Shown one piece after another: positions 26,739 to 34,649 of a stretch of 64,000 nt of DNA (positions are counted from its first letter, which is position 1; every line of letters starts with the position of its first letter). Under the pieces are notes generated by a model. That model was not told the origin of the DNA, ran no database searches, and saw only the letters and a list, made by a program, of their open reading frames with translations. This DNA is from Ramlibacter pinisoli (GTDB lineage: Bacteria > Pseudomonadota > Gammaproteobacteria > Burkholderiales > Burkholderiaceae_C): assembly GCF_009758015.1 (NCBI RefSeq), contig NZ_WSEL01000003.1, forward strand, positions 2,170,001 to 2,234,000, given 5' to 3'. Both the position numbers and the translations under genes were made by a program.

Positions 26739-27653
26739 CTAACGCCCGGCGACGACGCGCTCGTACGCCAGACCGGCCAGGGCGATGTCCTGCAGGCCCA
26801 CGCCCACGGCCTTGTAGACCGTGATGTCGTCCGGCCCGCGGCGCCCCGGGTGGCGGCCGCTCACCAGGTCGGCGAACTCCGCCACCTTGCCGGCCAGCAC
26901 GTCCGGCCGGGCGCGCTGCAGGTCACCGGATTCGCGCAGCGTCTGCGGCCCCCAGTCCACCACGATGCAGCTGGCGCGCTCGAGCGCGGCATCGTCCAGT
27001 TCGCGCGTGTGCGGCAGGCTGGAGCCGATGGCGGCCACGAAGCAACCGGCCGGCAGCTGCGCGCCGGCGAACAGCGGCTCGGTGGCGCGCGAGGCGGTCA
27101 CCACCACGTCCGCATCGGCCAGCGCGCCGGCCGCGTCGGTCATGCGCACCGGCACGCCGCACTGCGCCTGCAGCTGCGCCGCCGTGTCGGCGGGAGCGAA
27201 GGGGTCGACCACGCGGATCTCCTGCAGGTCGTGCGCCTGCGCGAACTGCAGGGCGTGGGCGCGCCCCTGGACGCCGGCGCCGAAAATGGCGAGCCGGCGC
27301 ACCTGCGGCCGCGCCAGGTGGCGCGCGGCGATCACCGATCCGGCCGCGGTGCGCAGCCGCGTGATCGCATTGGCCTCCAGCGTGGCCAGCGGGCGGCCGT
27401 CGCGCGTCGAGAACAACTGGATCACGAAGTTGAACTGACCGGCGATGGTGCTGTAGACCTTGGCGCCCGCATGGCCCTGGTCGGGCAGCACGGCCCCCAT
27501 GGTGGAGATCTTGACGCCGCCGGCCTCGGTACGGATGCGCTCCTGCATGGCGGCGCGGCCCTCGGCGAAGCTGCGAAAGGCCGCCAGCAGCACTTGCTGC
27601 GCGTCCGCCGGGGTCACGGCGGTGTCGATCATGGCGTCGGTGATGTGGAGCAT
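26739..27653 (-). CDS. ornithine cyclodeaminase / mu-crystallin family enzyme
   Basis: A 304-residue NAD(P)-binding enzyme. Family features are GGVKISTMGAVLPDQGHAGAKV near residue 46, LATLEANAITRLRTAAGS near 88, the Rossmann turn LAIFGAGVQGRAHA near 121 and KAVGVGLQDIALA near 284. Members include ornithine cyclodeaminase, ketimine reductases and alanine dehydrogenases, so its reaction probably concerns an amino acid or cyclic imine. It is the last gene of a four-gene minus-strand operon with two ferredoxins and a TauE-type exporter. Confidence 0.88.
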   Translation of the reverse strand: MLHITDAMIDTAVTPADAQQVLLAAFRSFAEGRAAMQERIRTEAGGVKISTMGAVLPDQGHAGAKVYSTIAGQFNFVIQLFSTRDGRPLATLEANAITRLRTAAGSVIAARHLARPQVRRLAIFGAGVQGRAHALQFAQAHDLQEIRVVDPFAPADTAAQLQAQCGVPVRMTDAAGALADADVVVTASRATEPLFAGAQLPAGCFVAAIGSSLPHTRELDDAALERASCIVVDWGPQTLRESGDLQRARPDVLAGKVAEFADLVSGRHPGRRGPDDITVYKAVGVGLQDIALAGLAYERVVAGR

Positions 27654-27664
27654 GGGTTCGGGAA

Positions 27665-28429
27665 CTAGACGTGGAAGAAGGCCTGCGCCAGCACGGCCAG
27701 AGCACTCAGGGACGCGAGCGTCAGCAGCCCGCTGCGCAGGCCGCGCGCGGAGATGCGCGTCGAGAGCGGCCCGGAGACGGCGAATCCTGCCAGCATCCAG
27801 GGGATGAGCAGCAGGCCCACCAGGAGCTCGCCGCCGCTCACGCGGCCGGCGGCCTGCAGCGCCGCCAGCGAGATCGCGGAGCCGAGGAAGAAGATGCAGC
27901 CCAGCGTCGCGCGCAGCGGCGCGGGCGGCAGGTTCTGCATCGCGATGGCCAGCGGCGGCGCGCCGGCCGAGGTGATGGTGCCCATGAGGCCGGAGGCGAA
28001 TCCCGCGGTGCCGCTGGCCACCGGCGTCGCCCGGACGCGCCATCCGCGCAGGCTCAGGCCCACGCCGGTGAGGATCAGCAGCGCGAACAGCACCGACAAG
28101 GTGGCCGGCGAAGCCAGCTGCAACACCGCCGTGGCGAGCAGCGCACCGCCGGCGCGTCCGGCCAGGGCATAGCCGGCGGTGGACCACTCGATGGCGCGGA
28201 ATTCGCGCACCATGGCCAGCAGCGCCAGCGGGCAGCCCAGCGCCAGCAGCGGCCCGGGCACCAGCTCGGGGAACAGCAGCAGCGCCAGGGGCGCGCAGAA
28301 CATCGCGAAGCCCAGCCCGCCGATCCCCTGCAGGCAGGCGCCGCCGAACACCATGGCGCCCATGGCGGCATAGCGGCCGGCGCCCAGGCCGGCCGGCCAG
28401 TGACCCTGCAGCCAGACCGCGGCGGTCAC
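27665..28429 (-). CDS. TSUP (TauE/SafE) family membrane transporter
   Basis: A 254-residue inner-membrane protein with about eight hydrophobic helices and the repeated family motif, seen as GGACLQGIGGLGFAMF near residue 24 and its echo FASGLMGTITSAGAPPLAIA near 145. TSUP proteins export sulfite, sulfoacetate or other small organic acids. GTG at 28429 overlaps the upstream ferredoxin stop (GTGA), so the genes are translationally coupled. An additional GTG lies one codon earlier. Confidence 0.87.
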   Translation of the reverse strand: MTAAVWLQGHWPAGLGAGRYAAMGAMVFGGACLQGIGGLGFAMFCAPLALLLFPELVPGPLLALGCPLALLAMVREFRAIEWSTAGYALAGRAGGALLATAVLQLASPATLSVLFALLILTGVGLSLRGWRVRATPVASGTAGFASGLMGTITSAGAPPLAIAMQNLPPAPLRATLGCIFFLGSAISLAALQAAGRVSGGELLVGLLLIPWMLAGFAVSGPLSTRISARGLRSGLLTLASLSALAVLAQAFFHV

Positions 28430-29034
28430 CACGCCACCGCGATGTCGCCGTGCACGAAGGTCTGGCAGGCCAGGCGATAGCCCTGCGCCAGCTGCGCCTC
28501 GTCCAGGTGCTTGCGCTCCTTGGGCTTGACGGCGTCGGTGTTCTCGCGGCCCAGCACGATGCGGCACTTGCAGGTGCCGCAGACGCCGCCGCCGCACTTG
28601 AAGGGAATGCCGCCCTGCTCGCGCAGCGAGATCCGCAGCAGGCTGCTGTTGGCCGGCGCGCTGACCTGGCGCTCGTTGTTGTTGAGGAAGGTGATGCGCA
28701 CCTTGGCCGGCGCGGCCGGCGCCACGGGGGCCGCCGGCACCTCCTCGCGTACCAGGCGGGCGTCGAGGTCGCCGAAGCGCACCAGGTTCTCGAGCTCGCT
28801 GCGCGCCTGCTCGATGCGTTCGAAGGTGGGCAGGAACTTGCTGGGCACCTCGTTGACCGACGATGCGTCGGCCTCGTCGACGATGCGCACGCGCGAGGCG
28901 CCCTGCAGTTCCGCGACCACGAAGCGCGCGCGCAGGCGGCCACAGAGCAGGTAGTCGTAGCGCTCGCGCGGCTGCATGCCGGCGCCGGGTTCGCTGCGGT
29001 ACTGGCCGGGCTTGCTGGTGAGGATGACGAACAT
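28426..29034 (-). CDS. [2Fe-2S] ferredoxin with extra N-terminal domain
   Basis: A 202-residue protein. Residues from about 110 form a plant-type [2Fe-2S] ferredoxin with cysteines in FKCGGGVCGTCKCRI and a fourth in RLACQTFV. The first 95 residues (MFVILTSKPGQYRSEPG onward, with a helical EIP-type segment) are unknown to me, joined by an Ala/Pro linker near 100-110. The size is double that of its neighbour ferredoxin. The extra domain could dock a partner enzyme. It lies 14 nt after the smaller ferredoxin gene in the operon. Confidence 0.87.
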   Translation of the reverse strand: MFVILTSKPGQYRSEPGAGMQPRERYDYLLCGRLRARFVVAELQGASRVRIVDEADASSVNEVPSKFLPTFERIEQARSELENLVRFGDLDARLVREEVPAAPVAPAAPAKVRITFLNNNERQVSAPANSSLLRISLREQGGIPFKCGGGVCGTCKCRIVLGRENTDAVKPKERKHLDEAQLAQGYRLACQTFVHGDIAVAW

Positions 29035-29048
29035 GGATCTGGACTCCT

Positions 29049-29351
29049 TCAGGCGGCTGCCGGTTCCTGCAGCAACTCGATGTCGTGCTCGAGCCAGAGC
29101 TGGCAGACCAGGCGGAACCCCTGCTCCAGCCGCTCGCCCAGCTGCTTCTTTTCCTTCCAGTTGGGCGGCGGCAGGTGCTCGCCGCCGGCCAGCACCTTGC
29201 AGGCGCAGGTGGCGCACTTGCCCATGCCGCACTGGAAGCTGAGCTCGGGATAGGGGAACTGCTTGATGCCGGCCCGCACCACCAGGTTGGTGTTGGGCTT
29301 GACCTCGTCGCGCACCGTGGTGCCGTTCTTGTGGAAGGTGACTATGGGCAT
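29049..29351 (-). CDS. [2Fe-2S] ferredoxin
   Basis: A 100-residue plant-type ferredoxin: PIVTFHKNGTTVRDEV at the start, cluster cysteines in SFQCGMGKCATCACKVL near residue 42 and a fourth in RLVCQLW near 83. It transfers single electrons, most likely from the FAD reductase encoded at 32228 to the diiron oxygenase encoded divergently at 29520. First gene of the minus-strand operon. ATG at 29351 is chosen because it begins the ferredoxin fold. Confidence 0.92.
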   Translation of the reverse strand: MPIVTFHKNGTTVRDEVKPNTNLVVRAGIKQFPYPELSFQCGMGKCATCACKVLAGGEHLPPPNWKEKKQLGERLEQGFRLVCQLWLEHDIELLQEPAAA

Positions 29352-29378
29352 GGTTGCGCTCGTGAATCTGTCTTGGGC

Positions 29379-29390
29379 TACAGTATACCG
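29379..29390. promoter_or_regulatory. CTACAGTATACC motif over leftward -10 box
   Basis: On the minus strand it contains TATACT (29387-29382), a near-ideal -10 for the ferredoxin operon. It shares the TACAGTAT core with the site at 29466. A repressor bound here would block that promoter. Confidence 0.5.
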
Positions 29391-29465
29391 TTTGAGATCG
29401 CGCTCGCACACCCCATTCCGAGTGATTGCCTAGGGGTTAGTACTAGTTTTCCGTCGGCACTCATA

Positions 29466-29478
29466 GAATACAGTATCC
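29466..29478. promoter_or_regulatory. GAATACAGTATCC motif, candidate operator for the oxygenase operon
   Basis: Lies 42 nt upstream of the oxygenase start. It differs by one base from 25883-25895 in front of the GntR gene. With 29379-29390 it gives two sites in a divergent promoter region of 168 bp. Confidence 0.5.
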
Positions 29479-29519
29479 CACCTGCCCGATTCCCGGGCCT
29501 TCCTTTGGAGATGAACGCA

Positions 29520-30275
29520 ATGCCCGCACTCATGGACCGCGACCAGTTCCGGACCGCCCTCGAACAAGCCATCCAAGGCAAGAGCGCCAACAAGTCGCCC
29601 TTCAGCATCGCGTGGGCCACCGGCAAGCTCAGCCGCGCCCACCTCGCCCGCTGGGCCGAGAACCACTACCACTACGTCGGGCCGTTCGCCGACTACCTGG
29701 GCTACATCTACGCCCGCACGCCGGACACCATGACCGAGGCCAAGGACTTCCTGCTGTCCAACATGTACGAGGAAGAGATCGGCGGCGACCGCCACACCGA
29801 CCTCCTGATCCGCTTCGCCGAGGCCTGCGGCACCACCCGCGAGCGCGTGGTCAGCCCGGACAACATGTCCGCCACCACCCGCGGCCTGCAAAGCTGGTGC
29901 TACGCCGTCGCCATGCGCGAGGACCCGGTGGTGGCCGTGGCCGGCCTGGTGGTGGGCCTGGAGTCCCAGGTGCCGTCGATCTACCGCAAGCAGACCCCGA
30001 CGCTGCGCGACAAGTACAAGTTCAGCGACGAGGAAGTCGAGTTCTTCGACCTGCACATCGTCTCCGACGAGATCCACGGCGAGCGCGGCTACCAGATCGT
30101 GCTGCAGCACGCCACCACCGTGGAACTGCAGCAGCGCTGTCTGAAGATCTGCGAGATCGGCGCCCAGATGCGCCTGCTGTACACCACCGCCCTGTACAAC
30201 GACTACGTCGCGCAGGACCTGCCGCTGGCCGACCTGATGGCGGCCGACAGGAAGCCCGAGCCGGTGCTGGCATGA
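29520..30275 (+). CDS. CADD/PqqC-like haem-oxygenase-fold diiron enzyme
   Basis: A 251-residue all-helical protein. The metal ligand set known for chlamydial CADD can be read with the same spacings: E47, E85 with H92 seven residues later, E148, then H179, D183 and H186. A non-haem diiron site is therefore likely. The position of the CADD tyrosine that is consumed (Tyr27) is not Tyr here, so a different reaction is expected. Fold members fragment amino acids, form alkenes or oxidise amines. ATG at 29520 has GGAG at 9 nt; ATG at 29511 abuts it. Ferredoxins and a reductase are encoded alongside. Confidence 0.85.
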   Translation: MPALMDRDQFRTALEQAIQGKSANKSPFSIAWATGKLSRAHLARWAENHYHYVGPFADYLGYIYARTPDTMTEAKDFLLSNMYEEEIGGDRHTDLLIRFAEACGTTRERVVSPDNMSATTRGLQSWCYAVAMREDPVVAVAGLVVGLESQVPSIYRKQTPTLRDKYKFSDEEVEFFDLHIVSDEIHGERGYQIVLQHATTVELQQRCLKICEIGAQMRLLYTTALYNDYVAQDLPLADLMAADRKPEPVLA

Positions 30276-31720
30276 GCGAGACCTACCGCAACCTGGTCGG
30301 CGGCGAGTGGGTCGCCGCCGCCTCAGGCCAGACCTTCGAGAGCCGCAACCCGGCCGACCGCCGCGAGCTGGTGGGCCGCTTCGCCGCCGGCGGCGCCGAG
30401 GATGCGCGCGCCGCGGTGGCGGCCGCCGCCAAGGCCTTTCCGGCCTGGCGTGCGATGGCGCCCGGCAAGCGCGCCCAGGTCCTGAACAAGGCGGCCGCGT
30501 ACCTGGAGCAGAACGCCGCCCAGTTCGCCTGCGAACTGACGCAGGAGATGGGCAAGCCGCTGGCGCTGGCGCAGGACGAGATCGCGCGCACCGCGCAGAC
30601 CCTGCGCTTCTACGCGGTGGAAGGCCAGACCTACAGCGGCGAGACCTTCCCCTGCGACGACCCCGACATGGTGGTCTACACCCAGCGCGAGCCGCTCGGC
30701 GTGGTCGCCGTGATCGCGCCCTGGAACTTCCCGGCCTCCATCCCCGCGCGCAAGATCGCACCGGCGCTCATCACCGGCAACACGGTGGTGTTCAAGCCCT
30801 CCTCCGACGCACCGCTGACAGGCCTGCGCCTGGCCGAGGCGCTGGTCGCCGGCGGCCTGCCGCCCGGCGTCTTGAACTTCGTCACCGGCCGCGCCAGCGA
30901 GATCGGTGCGGCGCTGACCGGCGCGCCGGAGGTCAAGGCGGTCACGTTCACCGGATCCACCGCGGCCGGCGAGCAGATCCACCGCAGCGTGGCCATGACC
31001 ACCCGCACGCAGATGGAGCTGGGCGGCAAGAACCCGCTGATCGTGATGGAAGACGCCGACCTCGACGCGGCGGCCGACCTCGCGGTCAAGGGCGGGCTGT
31101 CGCTCACCGGCCAGGCCTGCACCGGCACCAGCCGCGTGCTCGTCATGCAGCCGGTGCGCGAGGCCTTCCTGGCCAAGCTGCTCGCGCGGGTGCAGGCGCT
31201 CAAGATCGGCAACGGCCTGGAGCCCGGCATCGACCTCGGCCCGCTCGCCACCGCCAAGCAGTTCGAGACGGTGCTGTCGTACATCGAGATCGGCAAGACC
31301 GAAGGCAAGCTGCTGTGCGGCGGCCGCGCCCTCACCGGCCCGGCGCACGAGCACGGCTGGTTCGTCGAGCCGGCGGTGTTCACCGACGTCTCGCCGCAAG
31401 CGCGCATCGCCCAGGAAGAGATCTTCGGGCCGGTGCTGGCGGTGATCACGGTGGACAGCTACCAGCAGGCCATCGCCATCGCCAACGACACGCCCTACGG
31501 CCTGTCGGCCGCGATCGCCACCCGCAACCCGCGCTACGTGCACGAGTTCTGCCGCGACATCCAGTCCGGCACCGTGAAGGTCAACCGCACCACCACCGGC
31601 AACCTGACCAACGCGCCCTTCGGCGGCTACAAGGCCTCCACCGGCTCGGGCTTCCGCGAGTCCGGCCGGGTGGGCCTGGAATTCTTCACCCAGACCAAGA
31701 CCGTGTACCGCGCCGTCTGA
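30272..31720 (+). CDS. NAD(P)-dependent aldehyde dehydrogenase
   Basis: A 482-residue ALDH with IAPWNFPASIPARKIAPAL near residue 150, the Rossmann-site FTGSTAAGEQIHRS near 228, the general base E249 in MELGGKNP and the nucleophile C283 in GQACTGTSR. The closest-looking groups are semialdehyde dehydrogenases (succinate or 2-oxoglutarate semialdehyde). It overlaps the diiron enzyme gene by 4 nt (ATGA), so it probably oxidises an aldehyde made by that enzyme to the acid. The true substrate is unknown. Confidence 0.93.
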   Translation: MSETYRNLVGGEWVAAASGQTFESRNPADRRELVGRFAAGGAEDARAAVAAAAKAFPAWRAMAPGKRAQVLNKAAAYLEQNAAQFACELTQEMGKPLALAQDEIARTAQTLRFYAVEGQTYSGETFPCDDPDMVVYTQREPLGVVAVIAPWNFPASIPARKIAPALITGNTVVFKPSSDAPLTGLRLAEALVAGGLPPGVLNFVTGRASEIGAALTGAPEVKAVTFTGSTAAGEQIHRSVAMTTRTQMELGGKNPLIVMEDADLDAAADLAVKGGLSLTGQACTGTSRVLVMQPVREAFLAKLLARVQALKIGNGLEPGIDLGPLATAKQFETVLSYIEIGKTEGKLLCGGRALTGPAHEHGWFVEPAVFTDVSPQARIAQEEIFGPVLAVITVDSYQQAIAIANDTPYGLSAAIATRNPRYVHEFCRDIQSGTVKVNRTTTGNLTNAPFGGYKASTGSGFRESGRVGLEFFTQTKTVYRAV

Positions 31721-31751
31721 AGCGCAACCGAGACAGAGAGAACCAAGGACC

Positions 31752-32231
31752 ATGAAAAAGGCCATCCGACTGGAACTGGCAGAAGCCAGGCACATGGCGC
31801 GAGCGGCGCTGCAGAAGGCCGAGCAGATCGGCGTCAAGGAGACCGTGTGCGTCGTCGACGAGGGGGGCTACCCCCTGGTGCTCGAGCGCATGGACGGCGC
31901 CCGCATCACCGGCCCGCAGATCGCCTGGAACAAGGCCTTCACCGCCAGCGGCCACAAGCGCTCCACCCACCTGTTCACCCGCGCGCCCGACGGCCCGGCC
32001 CTGCCCGGGAACGAGGCCTTCGGCATCCAGCTGAGCTTCGAGGGCCGCTTCGCCGCCTTCGTCGGTGGCTACCCCATCGTCGTCAACGGCGAGGTGGTGG
32101 GCGGCATCGGCCTGTCGGGTGGCAACGGCGAGCAGGACACGCACTGCGGCGTGGCCGGCCTGCAGGCGCTGGCCGACCTGCTGCAGGTGCAGGGCTACGA
32201 CGTCACGGTCCAGGCCGACATCAAGAAATGA
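31752..32231 (+). CDS. GlcG/HbpS family haem-binding-like protein
   Basis: A 159-residue protein of the GlcG/HbpS family: LAEARHMARAALQKAEQIG near residue 8, VVDEGGYPLVLERMDGA near 34 and GYPIVVNGEVVGGIGLSGG near 98. Some members bind haem or cobalamin; many have unknown roles beside oxidative catabolic genes. No signal peptide is present. It overlaps the following reductase gene by 4 nt. A link to the metal site of the neighbouring enzyme is possible but unproven. Confidence 0.85.
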   Translation: MKKAIRLELAEARHMARAALQKAEQIGVKETVCVVDEGGYPLVLERMDGARITGPQIAWNKAFTASGHKRSTHLFTRAPDGPALPGNEAFGIQLSFEGRFAAFVGGYPIVVNGEVVGGIGLSGGNGEQDTHCGVAGLQALADLLQVQGYDVTVQADIKK

Positions 32232-33238
32232 AGCACCGCGTGTTCGTGCTCGAGACCGGCTGCGCCTTCGAGGCCGGCCGCGACGAGACCCTGCTGGAAG
32301 CGGCCACCCGCCAGGGCGTGCAGCTGCCGCACGAATGCACGCTGGGCGGCTGCGGCGCCTGCCGCATCCGGCTGGCCGAGGGCAGCGTCAGCTACGACGA
32401 GATGCCGCTGGCGCTCTCCGAGGAGGAGGCGCAGGCCGGCTTCGCCCTGGCCTGCCAGGCGCGCGCCTGCGGCGACCTCGCCATCAGCGTGCCGACGGCC
32501 GCGCTGCCGCAGGCGCAGCGGCGCAGCGGCGTGGTGCGCGTCCTGCGGCAGTTCACGCCGGACGTGCTCAACCTGCAGCTGGAGCTCGAGAGCGAGCCGC
32601 TGGAGTACCTGCCCGGCCAGTACATGAACGTGCTGCTTCCCGAGGGCGGCCACCGCAGTTTCTCGATGGCCTCGCGGCCGCAGGGCAACCGGGTGGACTT
32701 CCACGTGCGGCAGGTGCCGGGCGGCCGTTTCACCGACGGCGCGCTGCGCAGCCTGCGCGCCGGCGACCGGCTGGACGTGGAGATCCCGCTGGGCGGCTTC
32801 CGCTACCACGCGCAGGACTACCGGCCGCTGCTGATGGTGGCCACCGGCACCGGGCTGGCGCCGCTCAAGAGCATGCTGGAAGCGCTGATGGACGACGCCG
32901 ACTGTCCGCCCGTGTCCCTCTACTGGGGCATGCGCACCGAGGCCGACCTCTATCTTGCCGACGAGATCCGCGGCTGGGGCGAGCGGCTGTACGAGTTCAA
33001 CTTCGTGCCAGTGCTCTCGCGCGCCGATGCGGGCTGGACGGGACGGCGCGGCCATGTGCAGGACGCCGTGGAGCAGGACCTGCCGGACCTGTCGGACCTG
33101 TCGGAACACGCGGTCTACCTGTGCGGCTCGCCCGCCATGATCGCCGACGCCAAGCGGCGCTTCCTGGCGCGCGGCGCGAGCGCGGCACACATCTACGCGG
33201 ACGGGTTCAGCTTCCAGCACGAGGAAGCGCTGGCATGA
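32228..33238 (+). CDS. [2Fe-2S]/FAD/NAD(P) ferredoxin-oxygenase reductase
   Basis: A 336-residue three-domain reductase. The N-terminal ferredoxin (1-90) has CTLGGCGAC and LACQ cysteines, the FAD domain has RSFSMAS near residue 143, and the NAD(P) domain has GTGLAPLKSM near 210 and YLCGSPAM near 297. This is the class IA/IB reductase plan used by ring-hydroxylating and soluble diiron oxygenases. It would feed electrons to the two ferredoxins and then to the diiron enzyme of the same cluster. Confidence 0.92.
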   Translation: MKHRVFVLETGCAFEAGRDETLLEAATRQGVQLPHECTLGGCGACRIRLAEGSVSYDEMPLALSEEEAQAGFALACQARACGDLAISVPTAALPQAQRRSGVVRVLRQFTPDVLNLQLELESEPLEYLPGQYMNVLLPEGGHRSFSMASRPQGNRVDFHVRQVPGGRFTDGALRSLRAGDRLDVEIPLGGFRYHAQDYRPLLMVATGTGLAPLKSMLEALMDDADCPPVSLYWGMRTEADLYLADEIRGWGERLYEFNFVPVLSRADAGWTGRRGHVQDAVEQDLPDLSDLSEHAVYLCGSPAMIADAKRRFLARGASAAHIYADGFSFQHEEALA

Positions 33239-33326
33239 CCGCGCGCACGGTTTTCGAGGGACGCACGGCGTCCGCAGAGTTTGCAATCGGGCCCGTCGAG
33301 GCCCATCATGGAAAAAGGAACAGGTC

Positions 33327-34295
33327 GTGAAACTGATGAACAGGCTCGCTGGCGCGCTGGCGATGACGGCAATGGCCACGATGGCCGCCGCCCCGGCGTT
33401 CGCGCAGCAATATCCCGACAGGCCGATCAAGGTGGTGGTCACCACCGTGCCCGGCCCGCTGGACGCCTTCGCCCGCGCGGTGGTCAACCAGATGTCGCTG
33501 AAGCTCAAGCAGCCGATGGTGGTCGAGAACAAGCCGGGCGCCGGCGGCAACCTCGGCACCGACGTCGTGGCCAAGGCACCGGCCGACGGCTACACGGTGC
33601 TGTTCGCGCTGGATTCGACCTTCACGGTCAATCCCTCGCTGTACGAGAAGATGCCCTTCGACGTCAGCAAGGACCTCGCCGTGATCGGCGTGCCGGTCAC
33701 CTACAGCCAGATGCTGGCCGTGGGCCCCAACGTGAAGGCCAACAACCTGCCCGAGTTCATGAAGCTCGCCAAGGCCAGCAAGATGTCCTACGCCTCCGGT
33801 GGCAACGGTTCGCCCAGCCACCTGACCATGGCGGCGTTCCTGGGCGCCGCCGGCCTGGAGATGGTGCATGTGCCGTACAAGGGCACCGGCGCCTCGGTGG
33901 TGGACGTGATGAGCGGCCAGGTCGACAGCGTGTTCGCCGTCACCAGCGGCATCTGGCCGCAGGCCAAGGCGGGCAAGGTCAAGCCGCTGGCGGTCTCCGG
34001 CACCCAGCGCTCGCCGCTGGCGCCCGACGTGCCCACGGTGGCCGAACTGGGCCTGCCGCAGTTCAATGCCACCTTCGCCTACGTGATGGCCGTGCCGGCC
34101 AACACGCCCAGGGAGATCCAGCAGCTGCTGACGCGTGAACTCGCCGCCGCCATGAAGTCGCCGGAAGTGGCGGAGTTCAACCGCATCAACGACTACGCGG
34201 TCACCGACATGGGCCAGGAAGCCTCGGCCAACTGGCTGCGCGACACCCGCAAGCGCTGGAACGGCGTGATCACGTCGGCCAAGATCACCAACTGA
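33327..34295 (+). CDS. Bug/TctC-family periplasmic substrate-binding protein
   Basis: A 322-residue receptor with a signal peptide ending at AFA-QQ and the Bug start YPDRPIKVVVTTVPGPLDAFAR; the first loop is unusual, TTVPGPLDA instead of PFAAGGxxD. The second loop VENKPGAGG is normal. GTG at 33327 with GGA 9 nt upstream is used; ATG at 33336 is an alternative. It ends the oxygenase operon, 88 nt after the reductase, so its ligand may be the pathway substrate. Confidence 0.9.
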   Translation: MKLMNRLAGALAMTAMATMAAAPAFAQQYPDRPIKVVVTTVPGPLDAFARAVVNQMSLKLKQPMVVENKPGAGGNLGTDVVAKAPADGYTVLFALDSTFTVNPSLYEKMPFDVSKDLAVIGVPVTYSQMLAVGPNVKANNLPEFMKLAKASKMSYASGGNGSPSHLTMAAFLGAAGLEMVHVPYKGTGASVVDVMSGQVDSVFAVTSGIWPQAKAGKVKPLAVSGTQRSPLAPDVPTVAELGLPQFNATFAYVMAVPANTPREIQQLLTRELAAAMKSPEVAEFNRINDYAVTDMGQEASANWLRDTRKRWNGVITSAKITN

Positions 34296-34316
34296 GCGCC
34301 CCCGCGCGCTGCAAAC

Positions 34317-34339
34317 GACGGCCCCCGCGCGGGGCCGTC
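34317..34339. terminator. hairpin terminator after the oxygenase operon
   Basis: A perfect 9-bp GC stem (GACGGCCCC / GGGGCCGTC) with a 5-nt loop, 21 nt after the receptor stop. Only a weak T-stretch follows, as is common in very GC-rich genomes. Confidence 0.6.
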
Positions 34340-34409
34340 GCCGTTTCCGCTCCGGGGTTCACGCCGGCTGGCTGCCCGCGCTGGCGGCGGCCGCCCCCGC
34401 GGCCCGGCA

Positions 34410-34637
34410 TCACTGGGGCGGCCGGTTGGCCCTCATGTTGCCGGCCACGCCACCGGCCACGGCGCCGATGGCCGCACCCGTCCAGCCGCTGCCCCCGGCA
34501 ATGGCGGCAATCCCGGCCCCCGCTGCGGCGCCGATTGCCGCGCCCGACGCCGTACTCTGCTGCTGCGACGTCATCGACGTGCATCCGATCAGCCCGGCAA
34601 CCAGGGCGACAACGCCCATCCATGCGACTCGCTTCAT
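34410..34637 (-). CDS. glycine-zipper lipoprotein
   Basis: A 75-residue lipoprotein. The signal sequence MKRVAWMGVVALVAGLIGC ends in a lipobox with the acylated cysteine near residue 19. The rest is a glycine-zipper (AAIGAAAGAGIAAIAGG, AAIGAVAGGVAGN), as in outer-membrane Slp/YMGG-type proteins. It probably anchors in the envelope. It follows the gene at 34650 by 12 nt. Confidence 0.85.
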   Translation of the reverse strand: MKRVAWMGVVALVAGLIGCTSMTSQQQSTASGAAIGAAAGAGIAAIAGGSGWTGAAIGAVAGGVAGNMRANRPPQ

Positions 34638-34649
34638 GGTGCGCCTCCG

